A stretch of 64,000 nucleotides of DNA from Prevotella sp. (GTDB taxonomy: Bacteria; Bacteroidota; Bacteroidia; Bacteroidales; Bacteroidaceae), in the NCBI GenBank assembly GCA_017449495.1, contig JAFTFO010000010.1:1-64000 (forward strand), read 5' to 3'. The first letter of the stretch is position 1; each line of letters starts with the position of its first letter. The position numbers and the translations under genes were made by a program. The notes under the pieces were generated by a model, which saw nothing but the letters and a program-made list of their open reading frames with translations, was not told the origin of the DNA and did no database searches. Positions 33,843 to 41,423 of the stretch are shown here, piece after piece.

Positions 33843-34316
33843 TTACCAATCGTAGTTCTCTTCTTCTCCGTCGTAGACGATGGCACCGTTCCAGCCGTAC
33901 TCCTGGCAAATGTCGGCGATCTGGGCCTGATCGTCGGGAGTGATGAGGCGCTCACCCTTGCGCATCTCGAAATACTGCTTTCGCCCGAACTGACAGATCA
34001 GGGCATTGCGGATGGCCGTCTCCATGCGGTGGGTCATATCCTCATAGAGATGCTTCAAGCCTGTCTTCATCGTGACGAGCCCGCTGGCACGGAACTTCGG
34101 ACAGCGGTCGTTGCCCATCTGCGGATTGCGAGGATTGATGGCTACGATGGACGGTAGGTCCGGGTTGGCATGCTGCCCCACCAGCCAGCGAAGGCACTCG
34201 GCGTGGAGCGGACAACTGTCGAAGAAACAGACCAGATAGTGGATGGACGCCTTCTTCCGGAAGGCCTCTTCAGGTGTCAGTTCCGACACAGGGAATGATG
34301 AGCTGTTTGGATTCAT
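33843..34316 (-). CDS. DUF6078-like Cys-containing protein
   Basis: 157 residues. It matches in my memory the DUF6078 family of Bacteroides and Prevotella: YLVCFFDSCPLHAECLRWLVGQ (two close Cys pairs, about residues 30-41), IVAINPRNPQMGNDRCPKFR and MKTGLKHLYEDM. The Cys spacing could bind a metal ion. No function is known. It is convergent with the metallophosphoesterase and its upstream side faces a gene-poor, rearranged region. Confidence 0.65.
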   Translation of the reverse strand: MNPNSSSFPVSELTPEEAFRKKASIHYLVCFFDSCPLHAECLRWLVGQHANPDLPSIVAINPRNPQMGNDRCPKFRASGLVTMKTGLKHLYEDMTHRMETAIRNALICQFGRKQYFEMRKGERLITPDDQAQIADICQEYGWNGAIVYDGEEENYDW

Positions 34317-34543
34317 AAGTGCAAAGGTAATGCTTTTCCATCAAAGATGAATAGTTGAGCCATTTTTGAAGAAAAAATAAAAATGATGTACGCATGCCGA
34401 TGGAAACTTTTGAAAACTTCTGAATAATTGCAATATCACTTGGAAAGGCCTGGAAAGAACCAATTATTCGGTTGCTATAAGACTCTCAACGTGAAGAAAC
34501 AGGACTGGATGTTTTTCGTTCTTTGTGGCAGTCAAAAAAGCCG

Positions 34544-34610
34544 AAAAATGTGCGTAAACCAGCGGAATCTGTTAATTTTTGGCAGATTCCGCTGGTTTAC
34601 GCACATTTTT
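34544..34610. repeat. Perfect 28-bp inverted repeat
   Basis: 34544-34571 and 34583-34610 are exact reverse complements (28 of 28) with an 11-nt loop TTAATTTTTGG. The arms hold GTGCGTAAACCAGCGGAATC. The hairpin ends 3 bp before a -7 box for the truncated ATPase gene, so the right arm covers the -33 region. No gene is seen in 34317-34640. It could be an operator, a transcript-borne hairpin, or the remnant of a mobile element. Confidence 0.85.
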
Positions 34611-34613
34611 TAT

Positions 34614-34621
34614 TATCTTTG
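34614..34621 (+). promoter_or_regulatory. -7 box of the truncated ATPase gene
   Basis: TATCTTTG matches TAnnTTTG and lies 19 nt before ATG 34641. The -33 position falls within the 28-bp inverted repeat. Confidence 0.55.
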
Positions 34622-34640
34622 CACCAAAATTCAGAAACGT

Positions 34641-35079
34641 ATGCTGATAGGAAGAGACAACGAAAGGAAAATTCTGCAGGATGCTCTCGCTGACGAGTAT
34701 TCCCAGTTTATTGCAGTCTATGGACGTCGCCGCGTAGGCAAGACATTCCTGATAAGGGAGTCCTACGACTATCATTTCACATTCCAGTTCACCGGCTCTG
34801 CACAGACTTCCGCCAGAAAGCAGCTGGCCCGGTTCCGCATGGCACTCAAGGAGCAGGGCTTGGCGGACGTGCCTCCCGTTTTTTCCAGTTGGATCGTGGC
34901 TTTCTCTGAACTGAAGCGGTTTATCAGTCTTCAGCCTGAAGGGAAGAAGATTATCTTCCTCGACGAGCTGCCCTGGATGGATGCGCCCCGCTCGGGTTTC
35001 CTTGCCGAACTCGAGTCTTTCTGGAACGGATGGGCATCGGCCAGAAAGGATATCGTGTTCGTGGTTTGCGGCAGTGCCA
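34641..35079 (+). pseudogene. 5' fragment of an archaeal-type AAA ATPase (DUF234-associated family)
   Basis: About 145 residues match the N-terminal ATPase of the archaeal ATPase/DUF234 family: MLIGRDNERKILQDAL, P-loop YGRRRVGKT, FTGSAQTSARKQL, the Walker B motif KIIFLDELPW and WNGWASARKDIVFVVCGSA. Homologues continue for another 200 residues or more, but homology stops after GSA. The frame then runs into antisense sequence of the next gene fragment. A deletion or insertion must have joined them near 35076-35086. The start is set by the -7 box; in-frame codons upstream belong to the hairpin region. Confidence 0.82.
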
Positions 35080-35256
35080 AGTATCGACCTCCAACATTTC
35101 CTTCAGGGCATCATGAGATTTCAATTTCGTATAGAGGGAATAGATATTACTATTATATGTACATAGGAAGGTTTCCGACTTCGCGGGAAAGAAAAGTCGT
35201 TTAATAGCCTCGAAATAGGTTTTGTCGGCTTTGCCTTCAAATACGAATAGAATCAT
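35080..35256 (-). pseudogene. 5' fragment of the ATPase partner gene (RloB/TOPRIM-like)
   Basis: From ATG at 35256 about 58 residues look genuine: ILFVFEGKADKTYFEAIKRL, then FLCTYNSNIYSLYTKLKSHDAL and KEMLEVD. The opening hydrophobic strand and EGKADKTYF resemble the start of RloB or TOPRIM-like nucleases encoded beside such ATPases. After LEVD the frame reads into the antisense of the neighbouring ATPase fragment. The ATG overlaps the stop of the upstream ATPase gene by 4 nt, so the two were one operon. The nuclease-like effector is lost, which should inactivate the system. Confidence 0.65.
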
Positions 35257-36353
35257 ACTTCAAATGCACCTCCACGGAATAGCTTTTCTATATTGTGACC
35301 AAATCTCAATTCTTTGTCAGTACAACTTTGTAAGGGCTTTATCTTATTGTTCTGTAAGATGAAGTTGCAATCTGGTCGCAAGAGTTCGTTTGTCATGAGG
35401 TAGGTGTTATGTGACGATGTGAACACCTGACAATTAAGATTGAACAACTGCTTGCATACCTCAAATGCCAACTTGAAGTGATAGAACGCGTCGAATTCGT
35501 CAATGAATACAAAGGATGCAGCAGACATTCTCTTAATCCACACATAGAGGAGTTCTAATGCCGTGGTTCCTGTAGATGCAATTGTCTGGAAAGGAATAGT
35601 ATTGCCCCCAATTTCACAGAACAGATTCTTGTCACCTTCTTTCGGAGGAACAAAGTTGAATTGCTGCTCACTCACCTTTACCAAGAATTCCGAGAAATCC
35701 TCAACGTACTTATTTTGAATGATAAAATCCTCCAAACTGAACGTGGCTGTTTCAAGTCCAATAAACTCACGACTATCCAAATTCTTAAACCACAACATGG
35801 AGTTTACAAACAACATCAGTTTGACGATGTAATGATCCTGAGGAAATGGATAGGATGCCATCAAAAAGTTAACAACGGAAACGCTATTCACGTTTTGCTT
35901 GAAATTTTCCTTTACGGTGGCATCAACCTTAAACTGCTTATCGTCAATCTCAAAAACAGATTGATTCCTTCTGAATACTTGTTTGCCATTGACTGTTAAG
36001 GACTCAGCTACAAGCAAGCCCGCAGAATTTTTTGAATAATGATATTCCAAGATGTCATTATCAAACTTGAACACATATTCAAAATCTACTGGCGAGTTTG
36101 GATCGCCTGTATATACGAAGTTGGAATAGTAGTCTGTCTTTTTCCATTTGGCAGAAAGATGGTTCTCTATGTCAAAGATGGCTAATGCAAAATTTGATTT
36201 TCCTGCACCGTTAGGGCCATATATAATGCCGTTTTTAATAATGCCATCTTTGATCGCATATTTATTAAACTCATAATTACTCGGATGGGACAAATCCCAT
36301 TCAATCCTTTCTGCAAAGCCTCGGAAGTTTTTTACGGCAAATTTGATAAGCAT
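35253..36353 (-). CDS. AAA-family ATPase of a probable two-gene defence system
   Basis: 366 residues. SMC/OLD-like ATPase: N-terminal MLIKFAVKNFRGF, P-loop IYGPNGAGKSNFALAI (about 44-59), a middle beta-rich insertion, the signature-like ASTGTTALELL, Walker B SFVFIDEFDAFYH and the H-loop TSSHNTYL. This build is typical of ATPases paired with RloB, DUF4435 or TOPRIM nucleases in AbiL, PARIS and related phage-defence pairs; which subtype is not decidable here. The partner gene is truncated, so this ATPase is probably an orphan. A minus-strand -7 box TATATTTG lies at 36380-36387. Confidence 0.75.
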   Translation of the reverse strand: MLIKFAVKNFRGFAERIEWDLSHPSNYEFNKYAIKDGIIKNGIIYGPNGAGKSNFALAIFDIENHLSAKWKKTDYYSNFVYTGDPNSPVDFEYVFKFDNDILEYHYSKNSAGLLVAESLTVNGKQVFRRNQSVFEIDDKQFKVDATVKENFKQNVNSVSVVNFLMASYPFPQDHYIVKLMLFVNSMLWFKNLDSREFIGLETATFSLEDFIIQNKYVEDFSEFLVKVSEQQFNFVPPKEGDKNLFCEIGGNTIPFQTIASTGTTALELLYVWIKRMSAASFVFIDEFDAFYHFKLAFEVCKQLFNLNCQVFTSSHNTYLMTNELLRPDCNFILQNNKIKPLQSCTDKELRFGHNIEKLFRGGAFEV

Positions 36354-36467
36354 ACCTATTTCCTTTGTTAATTCTGCTGCAAATATACACAGATTATTCT
36401 ATATTCCGCAATTATTTTACGGAAAAATAACATTTATCTTATCACCACGATTGTGGTACGGTGACAC

Positions 36468-38711
36468 TTACACTTTCCGCTTCACCCAGTAGAGGACGCC
36501 GACGTTGGTGTGTTTGCTCTGGAACTTGTACTCCGGACGGCTGAGGTAGGCACCGATCTTCCGGAAGGTGCCCTCGTCCTCCCGATATCCCTTGAAGTGC
36601 TGCTTCAGCAAAGCGGAGAGATCTTTAAGTAACATCCACTCCCCCTCATCGCTTCCCTGTAAACCGCTGACAGGAGCCATTGTCCGTGGCTTCTGGATGA
36701 CGGCCATGAGCATCTCGCCCAGACCGTTCAGGCGCTGGTACTGCAGGTTGTGCTCCATTAGCCGCCGCTCCTCCTCTTTCGTCAGCCAGTAACGCTCGCC
36801 CTGGCGGATCTCCTGCAGCAGCTGGGCGAAGACCTGGTCGTGCTGCACGGGCGTCTCGAAGTCGATGTCGCCGTCCACCAGACAGCAGACGAACCTTCGC
36901 GAGCCCGAGGGGTCGGTGAGCGGCGCCTGGTCGTTGGTGGTGCCGATGAACGAGGCGTAGCGGCGGTTCGACGTGTAGGCCTTGCCGTAGGGCGGACGGT
37001 ACTTCAGGTCGGCCGTCGACACGAGATACTTCAGCACGATCTGCTGGCGCTGGGTGACGCGGTCGAACTCGTCGAGGTTGATCAACCCGAACGACGACAG
37101 GCCGAGGTTCAGATCCTGCTCGTTCTTGAAGTTGATGCGGTCGTTGTAGTAGTCCTGCAGGTCGCGGGGCAGCAGGATCCGGCAGAACGACGACTTGCCG
37201 CAGCCCTGCCTTCCTATTAATAAAGGTACGAGGGCGTTGCCCGTCAGCTGACCCTTGCCCAGCCACATCGCCACCATCGAGCGCATCCAGATATGGAACA
37301 GGTGCGTCCACTCCTCCCACTCCGTCGGCACCCTTTCTGCGAGGGCCGTCACGCGGTCCCGGCCGTCCCACCTCGGCAGATGCTCCAGATAGTCGTTCAG
37401 CGGGTCGTAGCGCTCGATGTCGTCCGAGTTCACGTAGCGCCGGATGTCCTTGTCCCAGCAGCGGATGCCCTGCTCGAGGGCCCGCATCGTGATGGAGTTG
37501 CGGGCCTCCTCGGTGAGGTCCTGGAACGAGAAGCCCACGCCCGTCTTCATGCGGTACTCGGCGACGCCCCGCATCACGTTCTTCCGCAGTTCATAGTTCT
37601 CGCTGAGGAAGATGCCGACCTTCATCGTCAGCAGCGTCTCGGGCGGTATGGTCTTCGTGCGCCGGATGCCCTTCCGCTGCATGTAACGCTCCACGTGGCT
37701 CTCACGGTAGGCGTTCTCGAACACCTTCTTCACCGTCTCCCGGTCGTCCCAGAAGTCGTGCTTCATCATCGCCTGGCGCTGGGCGACGGCCATGGGCAGC
37801 CCCGTCTGCATGCAGTAGACGGCCAGCCTCGACAGCGTGGCGTGGCGGCGCTCCTCGCGGTCGGCGATGCCCTCCGTGTCGTCGTAGGCCTTCGTCAGGT
37901 TGAACTCGAAGATCTGGTAGTTGCGGCGGTAGCTCTCGTAACTCACCTCGCTGGCCGCGAGCGTCGTCGAGGGCTGCCGGCGCAGCGACTCGGCGGGTTT
38001 CTCGGCCTTGGCATAGACAGGCGTCGCCAGCGGGTTGAAGACCATCTGCGGGTCGTGGCTCACGTAGCAGATACGGCTGGTCAGCGGCTCGAGCTTCTCG
38101 ACGGTGACGCCCAACTGGCCGTTGTAGATGAGCCGTGCCCGCTCATAGAGGTTCTCGTGGAAGAGGGGGATGGATTCGTGGAGGGTGGAGGGTGGAGTGT
38201 GGAGGGAGATGTGTCTTGCGGCGGCATCTGCACTTGGAGTATTCTCATTCCACACTCCACCCTCCACACTCCACGAAGACTTTCCCCCCAACAGCTCCCC
38301 ACGGCAGACGATCTTCACCGACTGCCCGTCGGCCCCGACGAAGGCCATCAGCGTCTGTGGCATCTCGCCGGCTCCGCGGCGCACGGCCTCGGCCTCCTCC
38401 AGGCTCGCCAGGTTGTTCACCTCGAGCAGCACCAAGCCCGTATAGCCTTTAGTGACGAGTTCGTGGTTGCGGTTCTCCTGTTCCAGGGCGAAGCAGAGGC
38501 GCGGCAGGTCCTTCGGCCAGTTCTCGTAGCCCTCGAGGGTGCCGTTGTTGCCGACGGTGACGTACTGCATCGTGGGCAGTTCCCTGCGGAAGGTGTCCAC
38601 GGCCTGCCCGTACTCCTCCGAGCGGATGAGGTCTGCCACTTCCTGCAGCGACAGCAGCCGCAGGGTCTCCTTGTTGCGATAGCTCTTAATGAGCGTGATT
38701 CTTGGTGCCAT
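36468..38711 (-). CDS. VirE/BT4734-type primase-helicase-like protein
   Basis: 747 residues. An N-terminal BT4734-like domain (about 1-150) and a middle region are followed by a VirE ATPase domain (about 420-640) with P-loop LLIGRQGCGKSSF, INLDEFDRV and SFIGTTNDQAPLTDPSGSRRF, as in superfamily 3 helicase-like proteins of phages and integrated elements. The start at 38711 is preferred because a promoter covers the ATG at 38759. Residues roughly 145-185 contain a low-complexity insertion coded by inverted GTGGAGGG-type DNA. The HU-like and amidase genes often found beside this family are absent here. GC content is visibly higher than in its surroundings. Confidence 0.8.
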   Translation of the reverse strand: MAPRITLIKSYRNKETLRLLSLQEVADLIRSEEYGQAVDTFRRELPTMQYVTVGNNGTLEGYENWPKDLPRLCFALEQENRNHELVTKGYTGLVLLEVNNLASLEEAEAVRRGAGEMPQTLMAFVGADGQSVKIVCRGELLGGKSSWSVEGGVWNENTPSADAAARHISLHTPPSTLHESIPLFHENLYERARLIYNGQLGVTVEKLEPLTSRICYVSHDPQMVFNPLATPVYAKAEKPAESLRRQPSTTLAASEVSYESYRRNYQIFEFNLTKAYDDTEGIADREERRHATLSRLAVYCMQTGLPMAVAQRQAMMKHDFWDDRETVKKVFENAYRESHVERYMQRKGIRRTKTIPPETLLTMKVGIFLSENYELRKNVMRGVAEYRMKTGVGFSFQDLTEEARNSITMRALEQGIRCWDKDIRRYVNSDDIERYDPLNDYLEHLPRWDGRDRVTALAERVPTEWEEWTHLFHIWMRSMVAMWLGKGQLTGNALVPLLIGRQGCGKSSFCRILLPRDLQDYYNDRINFKNEQDLNLGLSSFGLINLDEFDRVTQRQQIVLKYLVSTADLKYRPPYGKAYTSNRRYASFIGTTNDQAPLTDPSGSRRFVCCLVDGDIDFETPVQHDQVFAQLLQEIRQGERYWLTKEEERRLMEHNLQYQRLNGLGEMLMAVIQKPRTMAPVSGLQGSDEGEWMLLKDLSALLKQHFKGYREDEGTFRKIGAYLSRPEYKFQSKHTNVGVLYWVKRKV
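38179..38275. repeat. Inverted GTGGAGGG-type micro-element inside the VirE-type gene
   Basis: 38179-38208 is a chain of GTGGAGGG/GTGGAGTG units; 38251-38275 is the reverse complement type (CTCCACCCTCCAC). The two lie inverted about 42 bp apart and stay in frame, coding SVEGGVW in one arm and SLHTPPSTLHE in the other. Similar DNA occurs in the MetH-domain gene at about 39718-39745 and in the flippase gene. Confidence 0.65.
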
Positions 38712-38755
38712 AGTCGTTATTCTACTATCAATAAATGGGTTCTGTTTATATGCCT

Positions 38756-38787
38756 GCAAAGGTACGAAAATTCTCCGAAATGTGCAA
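38756..38787 (-). promoter_or_regulatory. Promoter of the VirE-type gene
   Basis: On the minus strand TTG (38787-38785), 20-bp gap, TACCTTTG ending at 38757. The ATG at 38759 lies inside the -7 box, so the start is ATG 38711 with a leader of about 40 nt. Confidence 0.65.
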
Positions 38788-38825
38788 GCAAAAATCTAAA
38801 GAAAAATGTTATAAAAAGTAGTCAA

Positions 38826-39192
38826 TAACGTCACTTTCAGCATTAACAAACTGATAATCAAGACGATAATAGGTGATGTTAAGTCTTAAATAATATCACC
38901 TTAACATCACTTTCATACCGATTTCGGTATATTTCAACGTCAATGGCTCTTGCTTAGGATAGTAGTTTGTACTTGTTTAGATAGGGTAAACTGACAGTTT
39001 ACCCTGTCTAAACTGTCAGTTTGAGGCATCATTACGGTTTACAACTGCCTTGTTTTCAATTGGTTAATAGCAATCTAAGCATATTTTAGTGCCATTTTCA
39101 GATAAAAGTGACGTTATGGTGACGTTTGAAAACACATAACATCACCGACTAAATACGTGTTTTACAGACACTTAGACAGCAAAGTGACGTTA
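38826..39192. repeat. Seven GTGAYGTTA boxes upstream of the VirE-type gene
   Basis: Copies lie at 38826 (-), 38873 (+), 38902 (-), 39108 (+), 39119 (+, ending in T), 39137 (-) and 39184 (+). Three share a longer core AAAGTGACGTTAT (38825-38837 minus, 39105-39117, 39181-39193). The pair 38873-38883 and 38900-38910 also forms an 11-bp hairpin. The 511-bp space 38712-39222 has no gene. Box density beside a primase/helicase-like gene recalls iterons of a replication origin or operators of its regulator. Confidence 0.6.
38975..39040. repeat. 22-bp-period palindromic array
   Basis: Units start GTTT at 38975, 38997 and 39019, each 22 bp apart; the first two share 15 of 22 bases, the third is degenerate. 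The first two also form a near-perfect palindrome centred on 38994: arms 38975-38993 and 38995-39013 match at 18 of 19. AAACTGACAGTTT and AAACTGTCAGTTT recur 22 bp apart. Same build as the arrays at 31, 20043, 23405 and 54570, with different sequence. Confidence 0.7.
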
Positions 39193-39222
39193 TATTAAAA
39201 AAATGAAAGAAAAAAAAAGAAT

Positions 39223-40056
39223 TCAAATGTTACCAGCGAGGAACTTGCGGCAGAGTTCGATGGGGAGGCCGCGGCGACGGGCATAGTCGCGGAGTTGGTC
39301 TTCGCCGATCTTGCCGATGGAGAAGTACCTGGCCTGAGGATGGGCGAACATCATACCGGAGACACTGGCGTGGGGCTTCATGGCGCCACTCTCCGTGAGG
39401 CGAATACCAATCTGTTTCATGTCCAGGAGATCGTCGATGATGAAGTTAAGACTGGTGTCGGGCAGTGAGGGATACCCCACAGCCGGACGGATGCCCTGAA
39501 ACTTCTCGACGAGCATGTCGGGAATAGAGAGATGTTCGTCTTTCGCATAGCCCCAGTATTCCTTCCTGACCTGTTCGTGCATCCGCTCTGCGGCAGCCTC
39601 AGCAAGACGGTCTGCGAGGAGCTGCACCATCATCTTCTGATAGGGATCGGCATCGAAGTCGGTCTCAAGGCCGATATCAACGGAGGTAGCGAATACTCCA
39701 AGTTTCGCCGAGAAGAGAGGGGTGTGGAGGGTGGAGGGAGATATGTCAACAGGCAAATCCTGCTTGGGACTGATGTAATCGGAGAGACAGAGGTAGGGGG
39801 GGGTGCCCTTTTGCTGCCGCAGACAAGGGATTCGGATTGCAGAGGAAGGGAGTACAATATCATCGCCGTCGCCATAGGCATCGAAGAGTTCAAAGAGACC
39901 ATAGGCATGATAATGGCCTGCCAACTGTTGCAGGAGGGCATTGGCCTCTCGCTGCAGACGGTCTTTCTCTGCCTGCTCCTTCACCTGCCAGGCGAAGAAG
40001 AAGTAAGGCCAGTTGATGTAGGGCATCAACTCTGTGATATCGTAGGATAGCTTCAT
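39223..40056 (-). CDS. Stand-alone MetH activation domain protein
   Basis: 277 residues. The region from about 120 matches the C-terminal AdoMet-binding activation domain of cobalamin-dependent methionine synthase: EYWGYAKDE, the AdoMet-binding block GIRPAVGYPSLPD, RLTESGAMKPHASVSGMMFAHPQARYFSIG (the Tyr-Phe closing motif). MetH usually carries this domain in one polypeptide of about 1200 residues; here it is separate, as in organisms with split MetH. It would reactivate oxidised cob(II)alamin by reductive methylation. Residues about 104-116 (DISPSTLHTPLFS) are coded by GTGGAGGG-type DNA. Its ATG overlaps the pyrC stop. Confidence 0.88.
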   Translation of the reverse strand: MKLSYDITELMPYINWPYFFFAWQVKEQAEKDRLQREANALLQQLAGHYHAYGLFELFDAYGDGDDIVLPSSAIRIPCLRQQKGTPPYLCLSDYISPKQDLPVDISPSTLHTPLFSAKLGVFATSVDIGLETDFDADPYQKMMVQLLADRLAEAAAERMHEQVRKEYWGYAKDEHLSIPDMLVEKFQGIRPAVGYPSLPDTSLNFIIDDLLDMKQIGIRLTESGAMKPHASVSGMMFAHPQARYFSIGKIGEDQLRDYARRRGLPIELCRKFLAGNI

Positions 40057-41423
40057 CTGAACATTACGGGCTGGCCGATATAGGAGGTGTCTACCCTACC
40101 CTTTTCGTAGACGGTATGACCATTACATAGGGTGCGCTCGACATGCCAGAGGTACATGTGTCCTTCCATCGGGCTCCAGCCGCAGCGACTCTGGATGAGA
40201 TCCTTCGTGACCGTCCACCCTGAGTTGGGGCGAACAAGCACGATGTCTGCCTGATAGCCCTCACGGAGGAAGCCACGCCGACGCACCTCGAAGAGACGGG
40301 CGGGATTGTGACACATCAGCTCAACAAGTCGCTCGAGGGGCAGCACGCCCTGGTCTGCAAGTTCGAGCATCGTGACCAGTGAGAACTGTATCATCGGCAT
40401 GCCACTGGCAGCACGCACACAGCCGCCTTCCTTCTGTGAGAGCAGATGGGGGGCGTGGTCCGTGCCGATGACAGTGATTCGCCCATCGGTGAGGGCCTCA
40501 CGGAGGGCCTCACGGTCACGCTCCGTCTTGATGGCCGGGTTGCACTTGATGCGGGTGCCCAGCATCTGGTAGTCACGATCACAGAAGAAGAGATGGCTCA
40601 CCGTCGCTTCGGCAGTGACAGTCCCCTTTGGGGAGGCTGGGAGGGGTATCAAGTCCAATTCCTTAGCCGTGGTGAGATGGGCGATATGGAGGCGGGTGTG
40701 GTGCTTGGTGGCGAGTTCGACGGCGAGTCGTGTACTCTCATAACAAGCCTCTTCGCTTCGAATCTCTGGGTGGTGCGTCACCTTCGGGTCATCGCCATAC
40801 TTTGCTTTGGCCTCGGCCATGTTGCGGTTGATGATGCCAGTATCCTCACAATGCGTCATAATGGGCAACGGCGCTGTGGCAAAGATACGCTCCAATGCCT
40901 CGCGACGGTCAACGAGCATGTTTCCTGTCGAGGAGCCCATGAAGAGTTTGATACCGGGGATGCGATGCGGGTCGAGCTGTGGGAAGAGTGCCACGTTATC
41001 ATTTGTAGCCCCAAAGAAGAAGCTGTAGTTCACATGACTCTTCCGTGCTGCGAGGGCGAACTTCTCTTCGAGTGCCTCGAGTGTCGTGGTCTGGGGAATG
41101 GTGTTGGGCATGTCGAAATAGGTGGTCACGCCCCCAGCTGCAGCTGCACGGCTCTCACTGTCGATGTCGGCTTTCTCCGTCAGGCCAGGCTCACGGAAAT
41201 GCACATGGTCGTCGATGATACCCGGCAGCACAAAACAGCCCGAAGCATCGATGACCTCATCAAACGAATCAAGGGAACAGGTCGTTCGATTCTGACATGC
41301 AGAATCATGGACTTGTTCCCTTGATTCTATAATCTGAGTGATTTTATCATCTTCAATGACCAGCGAGCCATTGAATGTCCTGCCTTCGTTGACAAGCGTG
41401 CCCCCTTGTATCAGCGTCGTCAT
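40053..41423 (-). CDS. pyrC: Dihydroorotase
   Basis: 456 residues. Ring closure of carbamoyl aspartate in pyrimidine synthesis. Metal-binding HVHFREPG, the DMPNT motif, GIKLFMGSSTGNML, HCED, HIAHLTT and GTDHAPH are all present, placing it in the class I dihydroorotase group. Two stretches appear inserted: residues about 34-52 (EQVHDSACQNRTTCSLDS), coded by a 62-bp nested hairpin at 41266-41327, and LIPLPASPKGTV, coded by the 30-bp element shared with mfd. Catalytic blocks are intact. Middle gene of a three-gene operon; it overlaps both neighbours by 4 nt. Confidence 0.94.
   Translation of the reverse strand: MTTLIQGGTLVNEGRTFNGSLVIEDDKITQIIESREQVHDSACQNRTTCSLDSFDEVIDASGCFVLPGIIDDHVHFREPGLTEKADIDSESRAAAAGGVTTYFDMPNTIPQTTTLEALEEKFALAARKSHVNYSFFFGATNDNVALFPQLDPHRIPGIKLFMGSSTGNMLVDRREALERIFATAPLPIMTHCEDTGIINRNMAEAKAKYGDDPKVTHHPEIRSEEACYESTRLAVELATKHHTRLHIAHLTTAKELDLIPLPASPKGTVTAEATVSHLFFCDRDYQMLGTRIKCNPAIKTERDREALREALTDGRITVIGTDHAPHLLSQKEGGCVRAASGMPMIQFSLVTMLELADQGVLPLERLVELMCHNPARLFEVRRRGFLREGYQADIVLVRPNSGWTVTKDLIQSRCGWSPMEGHMYLWHVERTLCNGHTVYEKGRVDTSYIGQPVMFR
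40621..40650. repeat. 30-bp palindromic micro-element inside pyrC
   Basis: GTCCCCTTTGGGGAGG plus GGGAGGGGTATC, 24 of 30 bases identical to 28134-28163 in mfd. Here it codes LIPLPASPKGTV, one frame away from the mfd reading. The CCCCTTTGGGG core is self-complementary. Confidence 0.7.
41266..41327. repeat. 62-bp nested hairpin inserted in frame in pyrC
   Basis: Outer arms 41266-41283 and 41310-41327 pair at 17 of 18 bases (GAATCAAGGGAACA...). Inner arms GATTCTG (41288-41294) and CAGAATC (41300-41306) pair perfectly. It lies between the beta-strand KITQIIES and EVIDASGCFVLPG, where homologues have only a short link. It looks like a REP-type palindrome taken into the coding frame. Confidence 0.7.

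Noticed and set aside
34951-35079. Continuation of the minus-strand effector gene into the ATPase fragment
   Set aside because: Beyond about 35080 the residues are the antisense of the conserved ATPase sequence, so the open frame there is accidental.
36646-38828. Long open frames antisense to the VirE-type gene (up to 511 codons on the plus strand)
   Set aside because: High GC and codon bias open the opposite frames. The proteins have no recognisable motifs and the minus-strand frame carries clear VirE blocks.
40446-41324. 292-codon plus-strand frame across pyrC
   Set aside because: Antisense shadow of dihydroorotase, whose catalytic motifs are intact on the minus strand.
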